From assembly GCA_036936605.1 (NCBI GenBank), contig JAUPFV010000002.1, positions 125,472,376 to 125,536,375 on the forward strand: a stretch of DNA of 64,000 nucleotides, written 5' to 3'. The first letter of the stretch is position 1. The number at the start of each line of letters is the position of its first letter. The position numbers and the translations under genes are program-made. Positions 32,962-44,947 of the stretch are shown here, in pieces. The notes beneath the pieces are model-generated. The model saw only the letters and a program-made list of their open reading frames with translations. It was not told the origin of the DNA and did no database searches. Source of the DNA: Limnanthes douglasii subsp. nivea. Taxonomy: Eukaryota > Streptophyta > Magnoliopsida > Brassicales > Limnanthaceae.

Positions 32962-33668
32962 TTAAATTTCATAATAATTCAATCACTATACGAGAAGTTT
33001 ATGTCAAAATAATTTCATAATGTTATTATGATGGTTAAAAGTTGTTAAAGATAAATCAATAGACAATATATCTCATTTTCACATATCTATTTGGACTTTA
33101 CAATTTCAAGAATAAGAGAAACAAAAACTAAAAATTTAATCGAAAGAACAACAAACCAAATGAAATAAGAAAAACACAGTTTAAAGACGAACCTGAATTG
33201 TTTTAACTTTTGGTTGATGAATTTCAATTTCAGAATATTAGTTTATAACATTCATCGATTAGAACAAAAAAGATGAAGGTTATAGATAATTATCATGGTT
33301 AATGGGCTGGGTACGAGTAAAAACAAGTATTATATTTAGAAATTAAGGTCTGATACGGTTTAGGTCCATTTGGTAAGTTAGTTAGGTAATTGGTTAAGAA
33401 TTAAAATGTAAATGTTAAACATTTATTGTGTCTATATGACATCCTACGCCGAAGTTGAGTTGGCATAGGGAATTATATTATTGGACAGAATTTTGGGGAC
33501 TAAATATGCAACAAAATTTATTGCTCATGGTACACATGTCGCCATCATTTAAATCTTAGATGAGAGCGACTATAGATGAAACAATTGATAAATATTTAAT
33601 ACAAAAATGAATATGAAACATTATTGTGCGATAATCGATAAATGGGAGACTATATCTATATTTTAGCC
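32471..33668. mobile_element. Long imperfect inverted-repeat (foldback/MULE-like) element
   Basis: The left arm (about 32471-32825) and the reverse complement of the right arm (about 33330-33668) share blocks in the same order: TTTTTGTATTAAA, TATCAATTGTTTCATC, TAGTC, GCGACAT, ACCATGAGCA, TGTTGCA.ATTTA, TGCCAACTCA and GGATG.CA. The outer ends start GGGTAAAA and GGCTAAAA. The middle (about 500 bp) has an AT/AG microsatellite and no ORF. The arms are strongly diverged, so this is old. No target duplication was found. Confidence 0.65.
32930..32962. repeat. (TA)n(GA)n microsatellite
   Basis: A TA run passes directly into a GA run inside the inverted-repeat element. Confidence 0.85.
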
Positions 33669-34180
33669 ACAACACTAAAGCTTTTGTTTGAGGATGATCA
33701 AAATTGGAAAAATATTAAACTTTAAATGAGAACAATTGAACTGGTATAGCTCATCTAGATTATTTTTTTATATAAAATACCATCTTTTTAACGAAAATAG
33801 GAAATAAATAAACAAAAAATATAATATTTCTTATCCTAAAACTGAAAAATATTTCACAGCAACCGTTGATTTGAAAACAAATATAAAAATATGAGTAATT
33901 TATCAATAGCTACCAAATATCAAACTTATTTACCAACAATCATCCAAATTCAGATAAAGTACGAATAACCACATGGTGATAAATGAGTATTTACAGATAA
34001 CTATTTGGTAGTCCTAAAATACCCATGACCATTTTCTCTCTTCCGTTTTTAAAAAAATGTGATATATTTCAAACCATAGTTTTAAACAAATATCTAAAAA
34101 TATTATTAGTTTTATTCTTAAGAAAAACGAAACTAGATCTATGAAAGATATTTTTTCAAACTTAAAAGAATATAAGGTGT
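33669..34180. other. AT-rich spacer, no gene seen
   Basis: No motif or repeat recognised. Confidence 0.5.
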
Positions 34181-34184
34181 TACA

Positions 34185-34792
34185 AATACAAAAATACGTG
34201 TAATTAGGGTGCAAAATTAGTCTGAAAAAAATAATTATGTTCCATTTGCAGAATTATGTTTAATTTGGTTGCAAAAAAAAACAAATGTGTTCTAGTTGTA
34301 GAATTATTTGCAAATGTGTTGCGAAAATAAGAAGAAAATAGTTGTGGAAATATGATTTTGTTTGCTAAATAAGTATGATTATGTGAAAAAATGAAATACA
34401 AAATTATTTTGCTAAAATAGTTGTTAATTGGATGTAAAACAACCAACTTTTATTAATTGCGAAACATGTACATTTTTGTGTTGAAAAAACTTTTCTTAAA
34501 AAATAGATTGTGTTTTAGATACAAAAATACGTGGAATTGGGGTGTGAAATTAGTATAGAAAAAGAAAATATGTTCCAATTGTAGAATTACCTGTAATCTG
34601 GTTTAAAAAAAAATGTGTTCGAGATGCATCATTATTTGCAAGTTTGTTACAAAAATAAAAATAAAATAGTGGCGAAAATATGTATTTGCTTGCTAAATGT
34701 ATTATGATATATGAAAAAACAAAATACAAACTTTTTTTATGAAAATAAGTGTTAATTGCATTTGAAACAACTATTTTTTTTGTAGTTGTGAA

Positions 34793-34831
<39 letters not shown>

Positions 34832-35010
34832 CGTTGATTTCTTTTTAAAATATGGTATGTTCCGGATGCAAAAATACGTGTAATTGGGATGCAAAATTAG
34901 TCTGAAAAAATAAATTATGTTCAAGTTACGGAATTACGCGTAATTTGGTTGCGAAAACAATTACGTTCTAAATTCGTAATTACGTAGAATTAAGTTGTAA
35001 AAATAAGAAG
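34185..35010. repeat. Long-period tandem repeat, about 335-345 bp, 2.4 copies
   Basis: Copies begin near 34187, 34520 and 34866 with AAAAATACGTG(T/G)AATT.GGG followed by TGAAATTAGT/CAAAATTAGT and TCTGAAAAA or similar. Later shared words are ATGTGTTC.AG.TG.A.AATTATTTGCAA and TTGCTAAAT..GTATGAT. The second copy carries a (TA)n expansion at 34796-34830. The two minus-strand ORFs here (34204-34446, 34550-34924) are the same repeat read twice and are not genes. Confidence 0.75.
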
Positions 35011-35639
35011 GAATTTTTTTTCTTCAAATATATCACTTTTTCCAAAGATATATAACTAATATATAATAACATATACATATGACTCTAATCTAAAGTGAAG
35101 AGTTTTTTATAATCGGGATTTCCATCTCTCTCTCTAAAAAAATCCTATGGTGACCCTCAATTATCATTTTATGCCTAAAATCCTCATCATCTCTTGAAGA
35201 CTACATCTATTGAAGACTTGAAGACAAATTCAAGAAACTACGAATCGAAGAGCTAAGCTTCAAGACAGTTTTCATCTTGTTAATCAAGATCGTCCATGAA
35301 GGTTACTCAAAACTCTTATCCTCTCAAAAAGGGTTTGAACCCTAATGAGGCCTCCATCGGGTCTAGAAAAATCAAATCTAGATTTTCTTTGAGCCGACAG
35401 AAATGAAGAATACCCTCATCTACCCAAGAAGTCCAAGAATGATGACTATCCTCTACCTTTCTTGGTAAGTAATTCGACATTCAAGCAAGAATGTGTAAGA
35501 ATCGAAGATCAGACAAAGGGACAACCTTCAATCATAAATGAAGTTCGTACCAAATCTTATGTTGAGGCTACTAGTTTTTTCATGAAGGGTTTTGTACATT
35601 CAAAATATATCATACACGAAGCATGGACCTTATGAGGCA

Positions 35640-36916
35640 GTTAGTTTAAAAAAACAGATAAGTATTCTCTAATTTCCTTTGCTAAAATAGCCCTTATTTC
35701 TAAGTTTAGTTATGTTAAACCCTCTTTAAATAATTTTAAAACATTCGTAGGATCATTAAATTTTAATGGTATATATAATATATCTATCTACGGTTATAGG
35801 CACACATTCATTGAATTTGAATCTCTTAATGGTGTTAAAAAATTCTGGAGGAGGTTTATTTGGAGTGTAGGAAAACATAACTTTGGAATCCTAAAATGGT
35901 CTCATGAATGTTAACCAAAACTGGAGTCTCCCATGTCTCCAGTTTGGGTCACCTTTCCGAAAATCCCGAATTATCTTTATAATCAAGATTTCATCCTTTA
36001 TATTTCTAAGGTAATTGGATTACTTTTATCAACATGGATTCCGTATAAAAATCAAGCAAACTTTAACTGTGTTAAAGCTTGGATTATTCTTGATGTTTCT
36101 CTTTCTATTCCCCAAAAAATATGGGTAAGTTTTGGGGAACATGATGGTTTTTGGCAGAATATCACACATGATGATATTCCTGTTTATTGTCAAAGTTACA
36201 AACATTTAGGCCATAATGGAAATCTGTGTAAAAACAAAACTTAAAACCAAAGAAAATTTGTAAACAAATACTAATCCTCATCTCAAACCTAAGGAAGATG
36301 AGTTCCTAAAAAACAGATTGCTACTGTTAATACCCAAAATCATGACAACCGTGTGGTTGTCATCAACGCTCAACATAATGACAAATCTGAGGTTGTCAAC
36401 AATAATCAATATCAAATAACTCTAAAATCATTAGCAATCCCATTAACTCTAAAGTTAGTATTGATCATTTCAATACTAACTATATTGTCACTGAAACTAT
36501 TTCCAGTGATAATATCAATCAAACTCACCATGCAACAATCTTTTAATCTTAACATCAATGCCATAAGTCCTGTAAAATCCTTAGAAGAGCCTATAATAGA
36601 GAAGGTCATAGTTACTAACAAATCTCATATACCTAAAATTGAAATTAATGACGCTTTTTCATCTATTGAACTTAACAATACTTTTAACTCCCCGAACGAC
36701 TTGGAAAATTTATCAAATGAGCCTGAACCTTTCTTATCTGGTAGTTTACCATCTTCACTCATTGTGAAGATGGTAACTATTAGGCCTAAACCATCCAAAA
36801 CACTTGGTAAATATCTGTCTAAAGCTAAACCTAAGGTTACGAAAAGCAATTTGATCAACAAAAAAAATAATAATATCAAAGGATCATTGAAATCTTCCAA
36901 TACTTCTTCAAAATGA
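35640..36916 (+). pseudogene. LINE copy 1 ORF1 (DUF4283-like, RNA binding)
   Basis: Reading across breaks: ISFAKIALISKFSYVKPSL, NFKTFVGSLNFNGIYNISIY, WRRFIWSVGKHNFGILKW, then PKIPNYLYNQDFILYISKVI and VYCQSYKHLGHNGNLCKNK, a CCHC-like knuckle (C-x2-Y-x4-H pattern, second Cys replaced by Tyr). The 36353-36916 frame is the low-complexity linker usual in these proteins. ORF1 proteins bind the LINE RNA. Confidence 0.7.
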
Positions 36917-37019
36917 TATTAAACATTCTTATATAGAACACTAGGGAGTTGGTAACAAAACTACCCTTAGCAGAATAAAATTTATTATTAAATTCAATCA
37001 TATTAACTTCATAGCTCTG

Positions 37020-38085
37020 CAAAAGCCTATGATTTCAATATCTAATCTGCATATCATTGCCAAGAAAATAGGTTTCTTACTGCTTTTGCCAACATTAATA
37101 ACAAAATTTGGGTCTTTAGCAAAGATTATATCAATATCAAAATTATGTCTCATGAGCAAGCCTTTCATATGTTGGTTAAGTACACTTCAACAAAGGTTGA
37201 AGTTATAGTTACTATTATACATGCCAAGTATTTCAGATCCAAACAAACTGCTCTTTGGGATCATTTAAGAACTATATCTTCTTTTACTCAACCTTGGTTG
37301 TTAGTAGAAGATTTCAATGAAATCACTTCTGCGGCCGAGCAACTTTTCTACTCTATTCTTAATAAAAGAGGAATGGATGAATTCAATTCGTTGATCTTTG
37401 ACTGCAATCTTAAAGATCATGGTCACTCGGGATCTTCTTTCACTTGGACCAAAAATCATAAATTGGAAGCGTATCGACATGACATTACATGATGCTTTCT
37501 AGAGACACATTTTCCCATCACGAAGGCCAGTTATTTGGCCAGAACTAGCTTAGATCATTCACCCATTTGTATAGCCCTCTCTTCTCAATCTTCTAAACGT
37601 AAAGCCCTTTCAAATTCCAAAATATGTGGTGTCTCCACCCTAATTTTCTTAACATTGTAAATAAAAATTAGAAAGAAATACATATGGAGACCTCATATCT
37701 ATTTTTTGAATCAAGTTAAAGAGACTAAAAGCTAGATTAAAAACTCGGAATATGACTGACTTTAGAAATATCTTTGACAGTATTGCCAAAGCAAAGTATG
37801 AGGTTAAAAATGTTGAATGTGTTATTGATCATGATAACAATTATGTTAATTTAATTAATTTAAACAAAATCAGAGCTACGCATTTAAGCCTCTTGGACAG
37901 AGAGGAAACCTTTCGACAACAAAAGGGTGTCACTCTCTCGATCCAAGATGGTGATAAAAACACCAAAGCCTACTATAATTATGTGAAACAAGATAAAAAT
38001 AATAATAGAATTCATGGAATTCTCATTAATGATAACTGGACTGAAGATAATACTATTGTTTTAATCAATATTAAACAATAATAAC
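37020..38085 (+). pseudogene. LINE copy 1 endonuclease and start of RT
   Basis: TQPWLLVEDFNEITSAAEQ (usual GDFNE), then DCNLKDHGHSGSSFTWTK, matches the apurinic-like endonuclease of plant LINEs. Later LSIQDGDKNTKAYYNYVK is the block between endonuclease and RT. The catalytic Gly-Asp is changed to Glu-Asp, and there are frame breaks near 37490 and 38085. Confidence 0.75.
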
Positions 38086-38149
38086 TCATTCACTAATATT
38101 AATAACATTAATAATATAACCCCAAATCTCATTACTGATGATGATAATA

Positions 38150-39180
38150 TACTGCTAACTTTCTCTCCATCTATTGATGAAACTCACTCTCTGATTAAAA
38201 CCTTAAACCTAAATAGTGTTTTTATAGTTGATGGATTCAACTCCAGATTCTTTCAAAGTTGCTAGAATGTAATTAAATCTGACCTCTGTGTTGTTATTTA
38301 TGCTTATTTCAATGGCACCTCTGCCTCAAAAGACATTTTCCCACTGCTACATGCCTTGTAATTAAGAAAAATAACCCCAAAACTTGGCTTGACTATAGAC
38401 CTATAAGCTTGTGTACAATATTCAACAGAATACTGTCCAAACTTATTGATAATAGAATTTCTAAAAAATTTCCCAATATCATATCTAATGCTCAATGTGG
38501 ATTTGTTGAATCTAATTTCATCCATGATAACATTTCAATAACTCATGAGTTAACTATGATATAAATCTTAAATCTAGTGGAAATAAAGACATTCACAAAT
38601 ATATTATCTAAATGGTCTAAATGTTGTTATCTTTTGATGAAAATGGGTTAAATCTGAGAAGCTTAAAAATATTAAAAAAACTTTATCTTTAAGCCGTGGA
38701 TGAACTTCATAGAGCACAAGTCTTTCTGGTCTATTCTCATGCATTATGATTTATTGTACCAATTCTCATCCCCTGTAATCTAAAGCTAAACCTAATGATT
38801 CAAAAGTCTGAAGATGACTTTTAAAAATAAGAGATCTTACTGAAAAATACATATTTTAGAAAATTGGTAATGATAGAACTATTGATTTTTGGCTAGATAA
38901 ATGGAATAACTCCCACCCTTTAATTACTCTCTCTCAAAATGTTGATAATTATTGGTATACTCAAACTAAAATTTCTAATTTTTGGACCAATAAATTTTGG
39001 AATATCATCAAACTAAATGAAAATGTTCTCAACTTTGATATTAAAAGAATCCAAAAGCTCAAAATTAACAATATCGTAGATGATACAATTATTTGGAATC
39101 TTTCTATTTGTGGTAATTTTTTGGTTAAAAATACTTGGAATAATATCAGACACAAAACACCCATTTCCTGATTCATAAGA
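38150..39180 (+). pseudogene. LINE copy 1 reverse transcriptase and connection remnants
   Basis: VDGFNSRFFQ (from PGxDGF), a block resembling NCGFVxxxFIHDN in broken frames near 38490-38560, then a jump to RTIDFWLDKWN and NIVDDTIIWNLSICGNFLVK, typical of the region between RT and RNase H. The polymerase centre (YADD) is missing, so there is a deletion. Confidence 0.65.
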
Positions 39181-39639
39181 AGCTCTGGAATTGAATCACT
39201 CCAAAAAAGTATTCCTTCACTCTTTGGAGGATTCTCAATGGTTTTATCCTTGTTGACTCTAAAATATACTTTAGTTTAGCTTCTGAATGTCAAAATTGTG
39301 ACAATTTAGATCCTTGTCTAATGTCTTTGTTAATTGTAATGTTGCTTGGAAGGTCTCGCAATACTTTGTTGATTTTAGATATATGAACATCACCCACATC
39401 ATCAATAATTGGTTACATCAAAACTTATTCACGTTAGAGTTATCCCTCCTTATTATTTGTTTGGCCCTTAAGCATAACAATATTAAGCCATATTTTAGGA
39501 ATATAATGAACCATTACTATTGTTTCAAACCTAGATTGTGCTAAGTTGTTAAAAGATAAACACTAGTATGTGGATTTTTACATTCTGCTAAAATGATTGG
39601 TTGTTTTCATCATAAATTTTCTTCAAAAATCCTCTTATA

Positions 39640-39990
39640 TCAAATGGATTCCTCCTCACATAATTAGGTTTAAATTAAATTGTGATGGTTCGTGTCTTAC
39701 TAATGGTAAATCTAGTAGAGGATTTGTCATTAAAAATCACACTGACTATCTTTTGCATGCCCATGGTACTCTTATAGGCAAAAATACTCTTTTAATAGTT
39801 GAGGCTAGAGCCTTTTTAAATGGTCTATTACACTACAATTCTAATAACATTTCATATTTAGATATTGAGATTGATTCATTAATTTTAATAAAAAGTCTTA
39901 GTTCAAGATCTGCTCTTTGATATCTTAATATTTTGATTTGTCTTTGTAGATCTCTAATTACTTCTAACATTAGTATAGATCATGTTAGGC
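39640..39990 (+). pseudogene. LINE copy 1 RNase H
   Basis: IKWIPPHIIRFKLNCDGSCL with N-C-D-G-S, then SSRGFVIKNHTDYLLHAHG, VEARAFLNGL and DIEIDSLILIKSL. This is the plant LINE/reverse-transcriptase-like RNase H fold with Asp, Glu and Asp at catalytic positions. The frame ends after SSRSAL; further similarity is in another frame. Confidence 0.75.
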
Positions 39991-40330
39991 TGACAATTGG
40001 GTGGCTAAATGAGCTATTAGCTCTCAAAAAAATCGTATCTTTAACTCCACTAATTCTCCTCCTCAGCTAAAAGCAATCATACATCTTGAAAGTTTAAACA
40101 TTGGTTATCTTAGGATCGTGATATTCTTACTAATATTTTGAAACTTCTGACCAATTGTAGGTACATGGTTGTTTATTTGAGACGGTAACTCAAAAGATAT
40201 TGAAGATAAATCATCAATGACATAAATGCTCATATTGATTCAAGACTAATGAAATTATATTCTTAGTTTAATTATCCAAAGCTTAATTATTGTGACATGT
40301 TCAATTTTTGGGCATGATGTAATAATTTCA

Positions 40331-40560
40331 TTAAGTTTAATATAATTTTTGTTTATAGAATGTATATATAATTTTTTTTAAATGTATAGTTTTGAAAATT
40401 AAAAATAAATTATACCTATATATTTATTTAAAATTATTTTTAAAAAAGTCAAGAATAGAGCTAATTTCAGTCTGATTTTTGACCGAACTGTTAAGACTAT
40501 CGGTTCGATCCGAACCAAACGAATAATTTTCGATTTAATAAATCAAAACCGAACAAAAGT
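40331..40560. other. AT-rich spacer between LINEs
   Basis: Contains words such as CGGTTCGATCCGAACC and AAACCGAAC that resemble a CGGTTCGG-type dispersed repeat; similar words occur 3' of the second LINE (45425-45460), suggesting that the second LINE inserted into such a repeat. Confidence 0.45.
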
Positions 40561-40624
40561 AATAAGATTTGGAAGCAAAGCATACCTACTGGAATAAGAT
40601 TTGGAAGCAAAGCATACCTACTGG
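40561..40624. repeat. Tandem duplication, 32-bp unit
   Basis: AATAAGATTTGGAAGCAAAG plus CATACCTACTGG occurs twice head to tail at the 5' edge of the second LINE. It may be a target-site or 5'-end duplication made on insertion. Confidence 0.8.
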
Positions 40625-40915
40625 TTTGGAAAAACTCCAAGAAAGCTCCAAGAAAGCTTCTCTCCCAAGAAAGCTCTTTGAGTTGTTTTAGGTTTCTTGT
40701 GCTCTAAGAAACCTTCTCCTTGGTTTCTATTATAGCTTCTCTTCCTCCTGGTCTCTTTCCTTCTTGTTTTGCGTTACTGTTACTCTGCTTTGGCTGGGGT
40801 GGGTCTTCTTTGTGGCTTGGCCGTCGCTGGCTTGTTGCTGTTACTCTACTTTGGCTGGGATGGGTCTTCTTTGTGGCTTGGCCGTCGCTGGCTGAGCCGG
40901 TGATCGGGCTCTGCG

Positions 40916-42220
40916 ATGGCGGTGAACTCTCTCACTATTGGAGAGTTTCCGCCTTTAAGTCATAACTCTGTGAACAACCTTCCTCTTCATGGATTGAATG
41001 GTGGGTTGGCTGATAGGAGACTATTTACTGAAGTCTTGAAAAACAATGCTGTGTCGGCCGAGTTTCAACTGGAGAGTACCATGTTTTATGAAGATCACAA
41101 TGTGATCCAGTTTTCTAAGCAAGTTAAGAAGGACCTGTTAGTTCAGTCAAGGTTCAATCTGGTGGCTAAGTTCAGTGAAGGCATCCCCAAAAGGTCGGTT
41201 TTTCAGACCTTTCTTGATTCTTTCAAGTTTAAGGGGATGTTTACGTACGAAGCTATTGATTCAAGGCAGATTATTGTTGAGTTTTCTGTGATGGAAGATG
41301 CTGATAGATTTTGGATGAAGAGGTTTTGGAAGGTGGAAAGTAAGGTTATGAGGGTTGTCAAGTGGTGTCCTCAATCCAACAGAAATTACGAATGTCCGGT
41401 GGCCTTGCTTTGGGTCAGGTTTGAGAGGGTGCCTGTGTTTATGTATAACAGATCTGTTATACATGATCTGGCTTCGTCTCTTGGGTTTGTGCATCAGGTA
41501 GTGGTGCCTGATATTAACAGAGCTAGAATTAACGCTTGCTTCGCATTGGTAGAAATTGATGTTTCTAGGATGTTGAAAAGAAAGCTTTGGGTTGGATTTG
41601 GCGATGATTATGGGTGCTAGTTAGGAGTGAGTTACAAGAATGCTCCCTGTTATTGTCAGTCTTGCCATCACTTAGGGCATGGCTCTGAGAATTCTAAAAA
41701 GAATCTGGTGAAAGATTCAAAGATTGAGCAAAAAAGCAATGATGTTATTGATAAAGACTCCGTTCATCAGGTTTTACAGGAGAATGTAACAGATGTTCAG
41801 ACACTCAAGCCTACTAAGATTCAAATTTTTACACAAGTTTACAGAAGAAAGTTAAAATCTATCATTACTACAAAGGACAAGTCTTCTGTTTCTTGTCCAT
41901 CAACAAGTCTTGCAACTCCTGTTAATGAGAAGGCTGCTGCTGAAAGTGCCCCTGAGCTTATCAGTGATCTTCAAAATCTTGAGGAGGAAGATATTTCTTT
42001 GGGCAATGATAAACTGCAGACTTCTCCTTGTAGGGGAAATGTTGGGAGCTATAACCCTTCTCCAAGGGCTAGCACTAATGACCCCGATGATGGATTTGAA
42101 TATGTTATCTCCAGTAAAGTTAAATCTGCAAACAAGAATAGCAACTCAAGAAGGTTATCTATAAACTCTCTGAGAAAGAGAGAAAAAGGTCATATTAGGT
42201 CTGTTTCTGATAATTTTTAA
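40916..42220 (+). pseudogene. LINE copy 2 ORF1 (DUF4283 and zinc knuckle)
   Basis: From ATG 40916: MAVNSLTIGEFPPLS, then FKFKGMFTYEAIDSRQIIVEFS, DRFWMKRFWKVESKVMRVVK and ASSLGFVHQVVVPD, a DUF4283 domain. A TAG at 41618-41620 interrupts after GDDYGC; the frame continues with SYKNAPCYCQSCHHLGHGSE, a knuckle of the form C-x2-C-x4-H, missing the last Cys. The rest is a polar linker ending at 42220. One nonsense codon is the only defect seen. The protein would bind LINE RNA. Confidence 0.8.
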
Positions 42221-43735
42221 GGCTTTAAGTTGGAATGCTCGTGGAATTCACAACAATCCTACTATTGCTAGGCTAAAATTTATCATTAAGAATGAGAATG
42301 TTAAGTTGATCACTATTCAAGAACCTATGGCTAGACAAGATAAAATAGAACTGATTGCTAGGAGAATTGGTTTTGATAATTACATGGCTAATGTTTCTAA
42401 TAAAGTCTGGTATTATTGGCCTAATGATATTGAAGTTACTGTAATTGTTAATCATGTTCAGTTTTTGCATCTTGAGATATATTATGCATCTTCCAATTGT
42501 TTTTTTACTTCTGTCTATGCTAAGAATCAAAGAGTGCAGAGACAGTCTCTATGGAGTCAGTTAGGGAATCTTACCTGTGATACGAAGCCTTGGATAATTA
42601 CTGGTGACTTCAATACCACCAGAAGTCCTAATGACCAGCTCAATTGCATGAACTTTGATGGTATCAGTGCTGATGCTTTCAATGAGTTTATCAGGCACTG
42701 TAAGTTGGATGTTCCTGGGCATAGTGGGTCTCGTTATACCTGGAGCAACAATAATGCATGGAAGAGGTTAGATTGGGTTTTAATCAATCAAAAGATGCTT
42801 AATGACTTGAGCATTCAGGTTTATCACATGATCAGAACTTGTTCTGACCATGCCCCTCTATTAATTTCTGTTAATAAAGCCTCTGTTATCAAATCTAAGA
42901 AAGGTTCTTTCAAATTTATCAATGCTTGGACTAATCATCCTGATTTCATGAATTGTGTGAATCAGAATTGGTCCAAGCATTGTAATGGTGGTGTGAATAC
43001 CATCTTTTGGTATAAACTTAAAAGGTTGAAGGTGTTTTTAAAAAACTGGAATCACACAACTTTTGGAAACATTTTTAATAAAGTTAAAGCTGCTATTATT
43101 GAAGTTGATAACTGTGAGCTTATTCATCAGAATTCTAATAATAACATTTCTAAATCTAATCTTTCTAAAGCCAATAGCATTCTTATTCTTGCTTTAAAGG
43201 ATGAAGAATGCTATTGGAAGAAAAAATGTTTTAATGCTTGGTTGAATGATTGCGATGGGAATACTAAGCTTTACCACAATTATGTTGAAAAGAAAAGAAA
43301 GAGAAATTACATTGCTGGTATTAAAGATAATGGGAGTTGGCTTACTGATCAGTGTGATATAGCTTCTTCTGCTGTTGATCACTTCAGTAAGCTCCTTTCC
43401 TGTGATTTAAATGACAATAACTTAGTGGATACTCAAGATTCTATTCTTAACAATATTCCTAAGATTGTATTGGACAGGGAGAATGAGGAGGTCACTAAGC
43501 CTATATCTATGGATGAAATCAGAGCTGTTATTAATGATATGAAGAAGGATAGTGCCCCTGGCACTGATGGGTTCAATTCTTTTTTTCTTAAGCATTGTTG
43601 GAGTATTATATGTTATGATCTGTGCAATACACTAAATGCTTACATTGCTGGTTGTGATATCCCTAATGGTGTGTTTTCCACTGGGATTGTGCTTGTTCCC
43701 AAAATTGCTAACCCTATTACCTAGAACAATTACAG
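42210..43735 (+). pseudogene. LINE copy 2 ORF2 part 1: endonuclease and RT fingers
   Basis: LSWNARGIHNNPTIARLKF starts the endonuclease; no ATG precedes it in frame, so the true start is unclear. Catalytic blocks: ITIQEPM (usual ETK), WIITGDFNTTRSP, RLDWVLIN and TCSDHAPLLI. Then WKKKCFNAWLNDCDGNTKLY and KKDSAPGTDGFNSFFLKHCW, the first RT block. A TAG at 43722-43724 sits where Trp is expected before NNYRPLS; the frame then continues. Confidence 0.85.
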
Positions 43736-44340
43736 GCCTTTAAGTATGTGCACAATTTTGAATAGATTATTCTCTTCTATTATTAATAGGAGAATATCCT
43801 TTATTCTTCCTAGAATTATTTCCAGAGGCCAGAGTGCCTTTGTTAAGGATAGGGTTATCCATGATAATGTTTTAATTGTTAAGGAGATGCTCCATAACAT
43901 TAGAAGGAAGCCCTCTAAAGGCAATATCATCATGCAATTAGACATGACAAAGGCGTTTGACAGAATGTCTCACACCTTTGTCATTAATACTTTAAAATGT
44001 TTTGGATTTGCTGATGATATTGCCTCTTTAATCTATAGGCTGATCTCCAATGTGATGGTTTCTGTTTTAATAAATGGCACTTGTTCTGGTTACTTTCCTC
44101 AGAAGACAGGTTTAAGACAAGGAGATTCTTTATCTCCTTGCCTTTTTATCCTGGCTGAGGAAGCTCTTTTAAGAGGATTATCTAATATATATGCTTCTAA
44201 TAATAGTATGCAATATTACTTAAAATCGGGTTATATCTTACCCTGCTTAGCCTTTGCTGATGACATAATTGTCTTCTCCAACAGTGCTCCTTCTTCTATT
44301 AGCTGCTGGACAAATATCAACAAGAATCAGGGCAGATGAT
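43736..44340 (+). pseudogene. LINE copy 2 ORF2 part 2: reverse transcriptase palm
   Basis: NNYRPLSMCTILNRLFSSII, SRGQSAFVKDRVIHDNVLIV, MQLDMTKAFDRMSHTF with the first Asp, TGLRQGDSLSPCLF and CLAFADDIIVFSN, the FADD catalytic centre. The frame is lost near 44305, where a one-step frameshift separates it from LDKYQQESGQMINRDKTKI in the next frame. Confidence 0.88.
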
Positions 44341-44947
44341 TAACAGAGACAAGACTAAAATAATTACCTCTTCTAGGTGCTCCAGTGTTAACACTGCTAG
44401 GATCAGTTCTAATATGGGTTTCCAGATTGAGAAGGCTCCTTTTAGCTACCTGGGAGTCACTATTGCTGCAAACAACAAAGGAACTCTTATGGGAGCTATG
44501 TCTATTAATAAAAGGAAAGCTTGTTACCTGAAATGGAAGGCACCTGATCCTGGCAGAGTGAAAATAAATACGGATGGCGCTTGCTCCTTCTCTGGTGAGG
44601 CTTCTGGTGGGCTCATTGTGCGGGACGATCAGGGCAATCTCATCGAGGGCGCTGGCTTTCTGTTTGGCAAGATTAGTCCTTTGCAGGCTGAAAGGAAGGC
44701 TTTATTGGAGGCTCTGGTTCTGTGTCGTAGGAGAGGATGGAGTGAGGTTGATTTTGAGTCAGACTGCTTGACTCTGATCAATGATTTGTCGTCCAACTTC
44801 GATTCGAATGGCTCAAGAGATGTTATCAGGTCTCTGCTTCCCTCTTCTGCGCGAATTCGTCACATTTCCAGATTGGAGAATGTGGCTGCAGACTGGATCT
44901 CGAAATGGATCTTGAATGAGGAGAAATTGTTCTTTCACCATTCATGA
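44305..44947 (+). pseudogene. LINE copy 2 ORF2 part 3: RT thumb fused to RNase H
   Basis: QMINRDKTKIITSSRCSS and FSYLGVTIAANNKGTLM belong to the RT thumb. They pass directly into LKWKAPDPGRVKINTDGACS, the start of RNase H; then ASGGLIVRDDQGNLIEGAG, AERKALLEALVLCR and VDFESDCLTLINDL, with Asp, Glu and Asp at catalytic positions, ending ENVAADWISKW. The usual several hundred residues between thumb and RNase H, including zf-RVT, are absent. Confidence 0.85.

Larger units (their letters stand above)
35100..40330 (+). mobile_element. Degenerate L1-type LINE, copy 1
   Basis: In order: a 5' leader, a DUF4283-type ORF1 with CCHC-like knuckle, endonuclease, reverse transcriptase, a zf-RVT-like connection and RNase H, all on the plus strand and broken by many stops. 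This is the standard order of plant L1 elements. The RT core has a large gap (about 38.55-38.85 kb). The 3' end near 40.33 kb lacks a clear poly(A) tail, and no target duplication was identified. Confidence 0.8.

Noticed and set aside
34204..34924. Two similar minus-strand ORFs of 80 and 124 codons
   Set aside because: They are equivalent positions of a long-period tandem repeat, with AT-rich composition and no motif.
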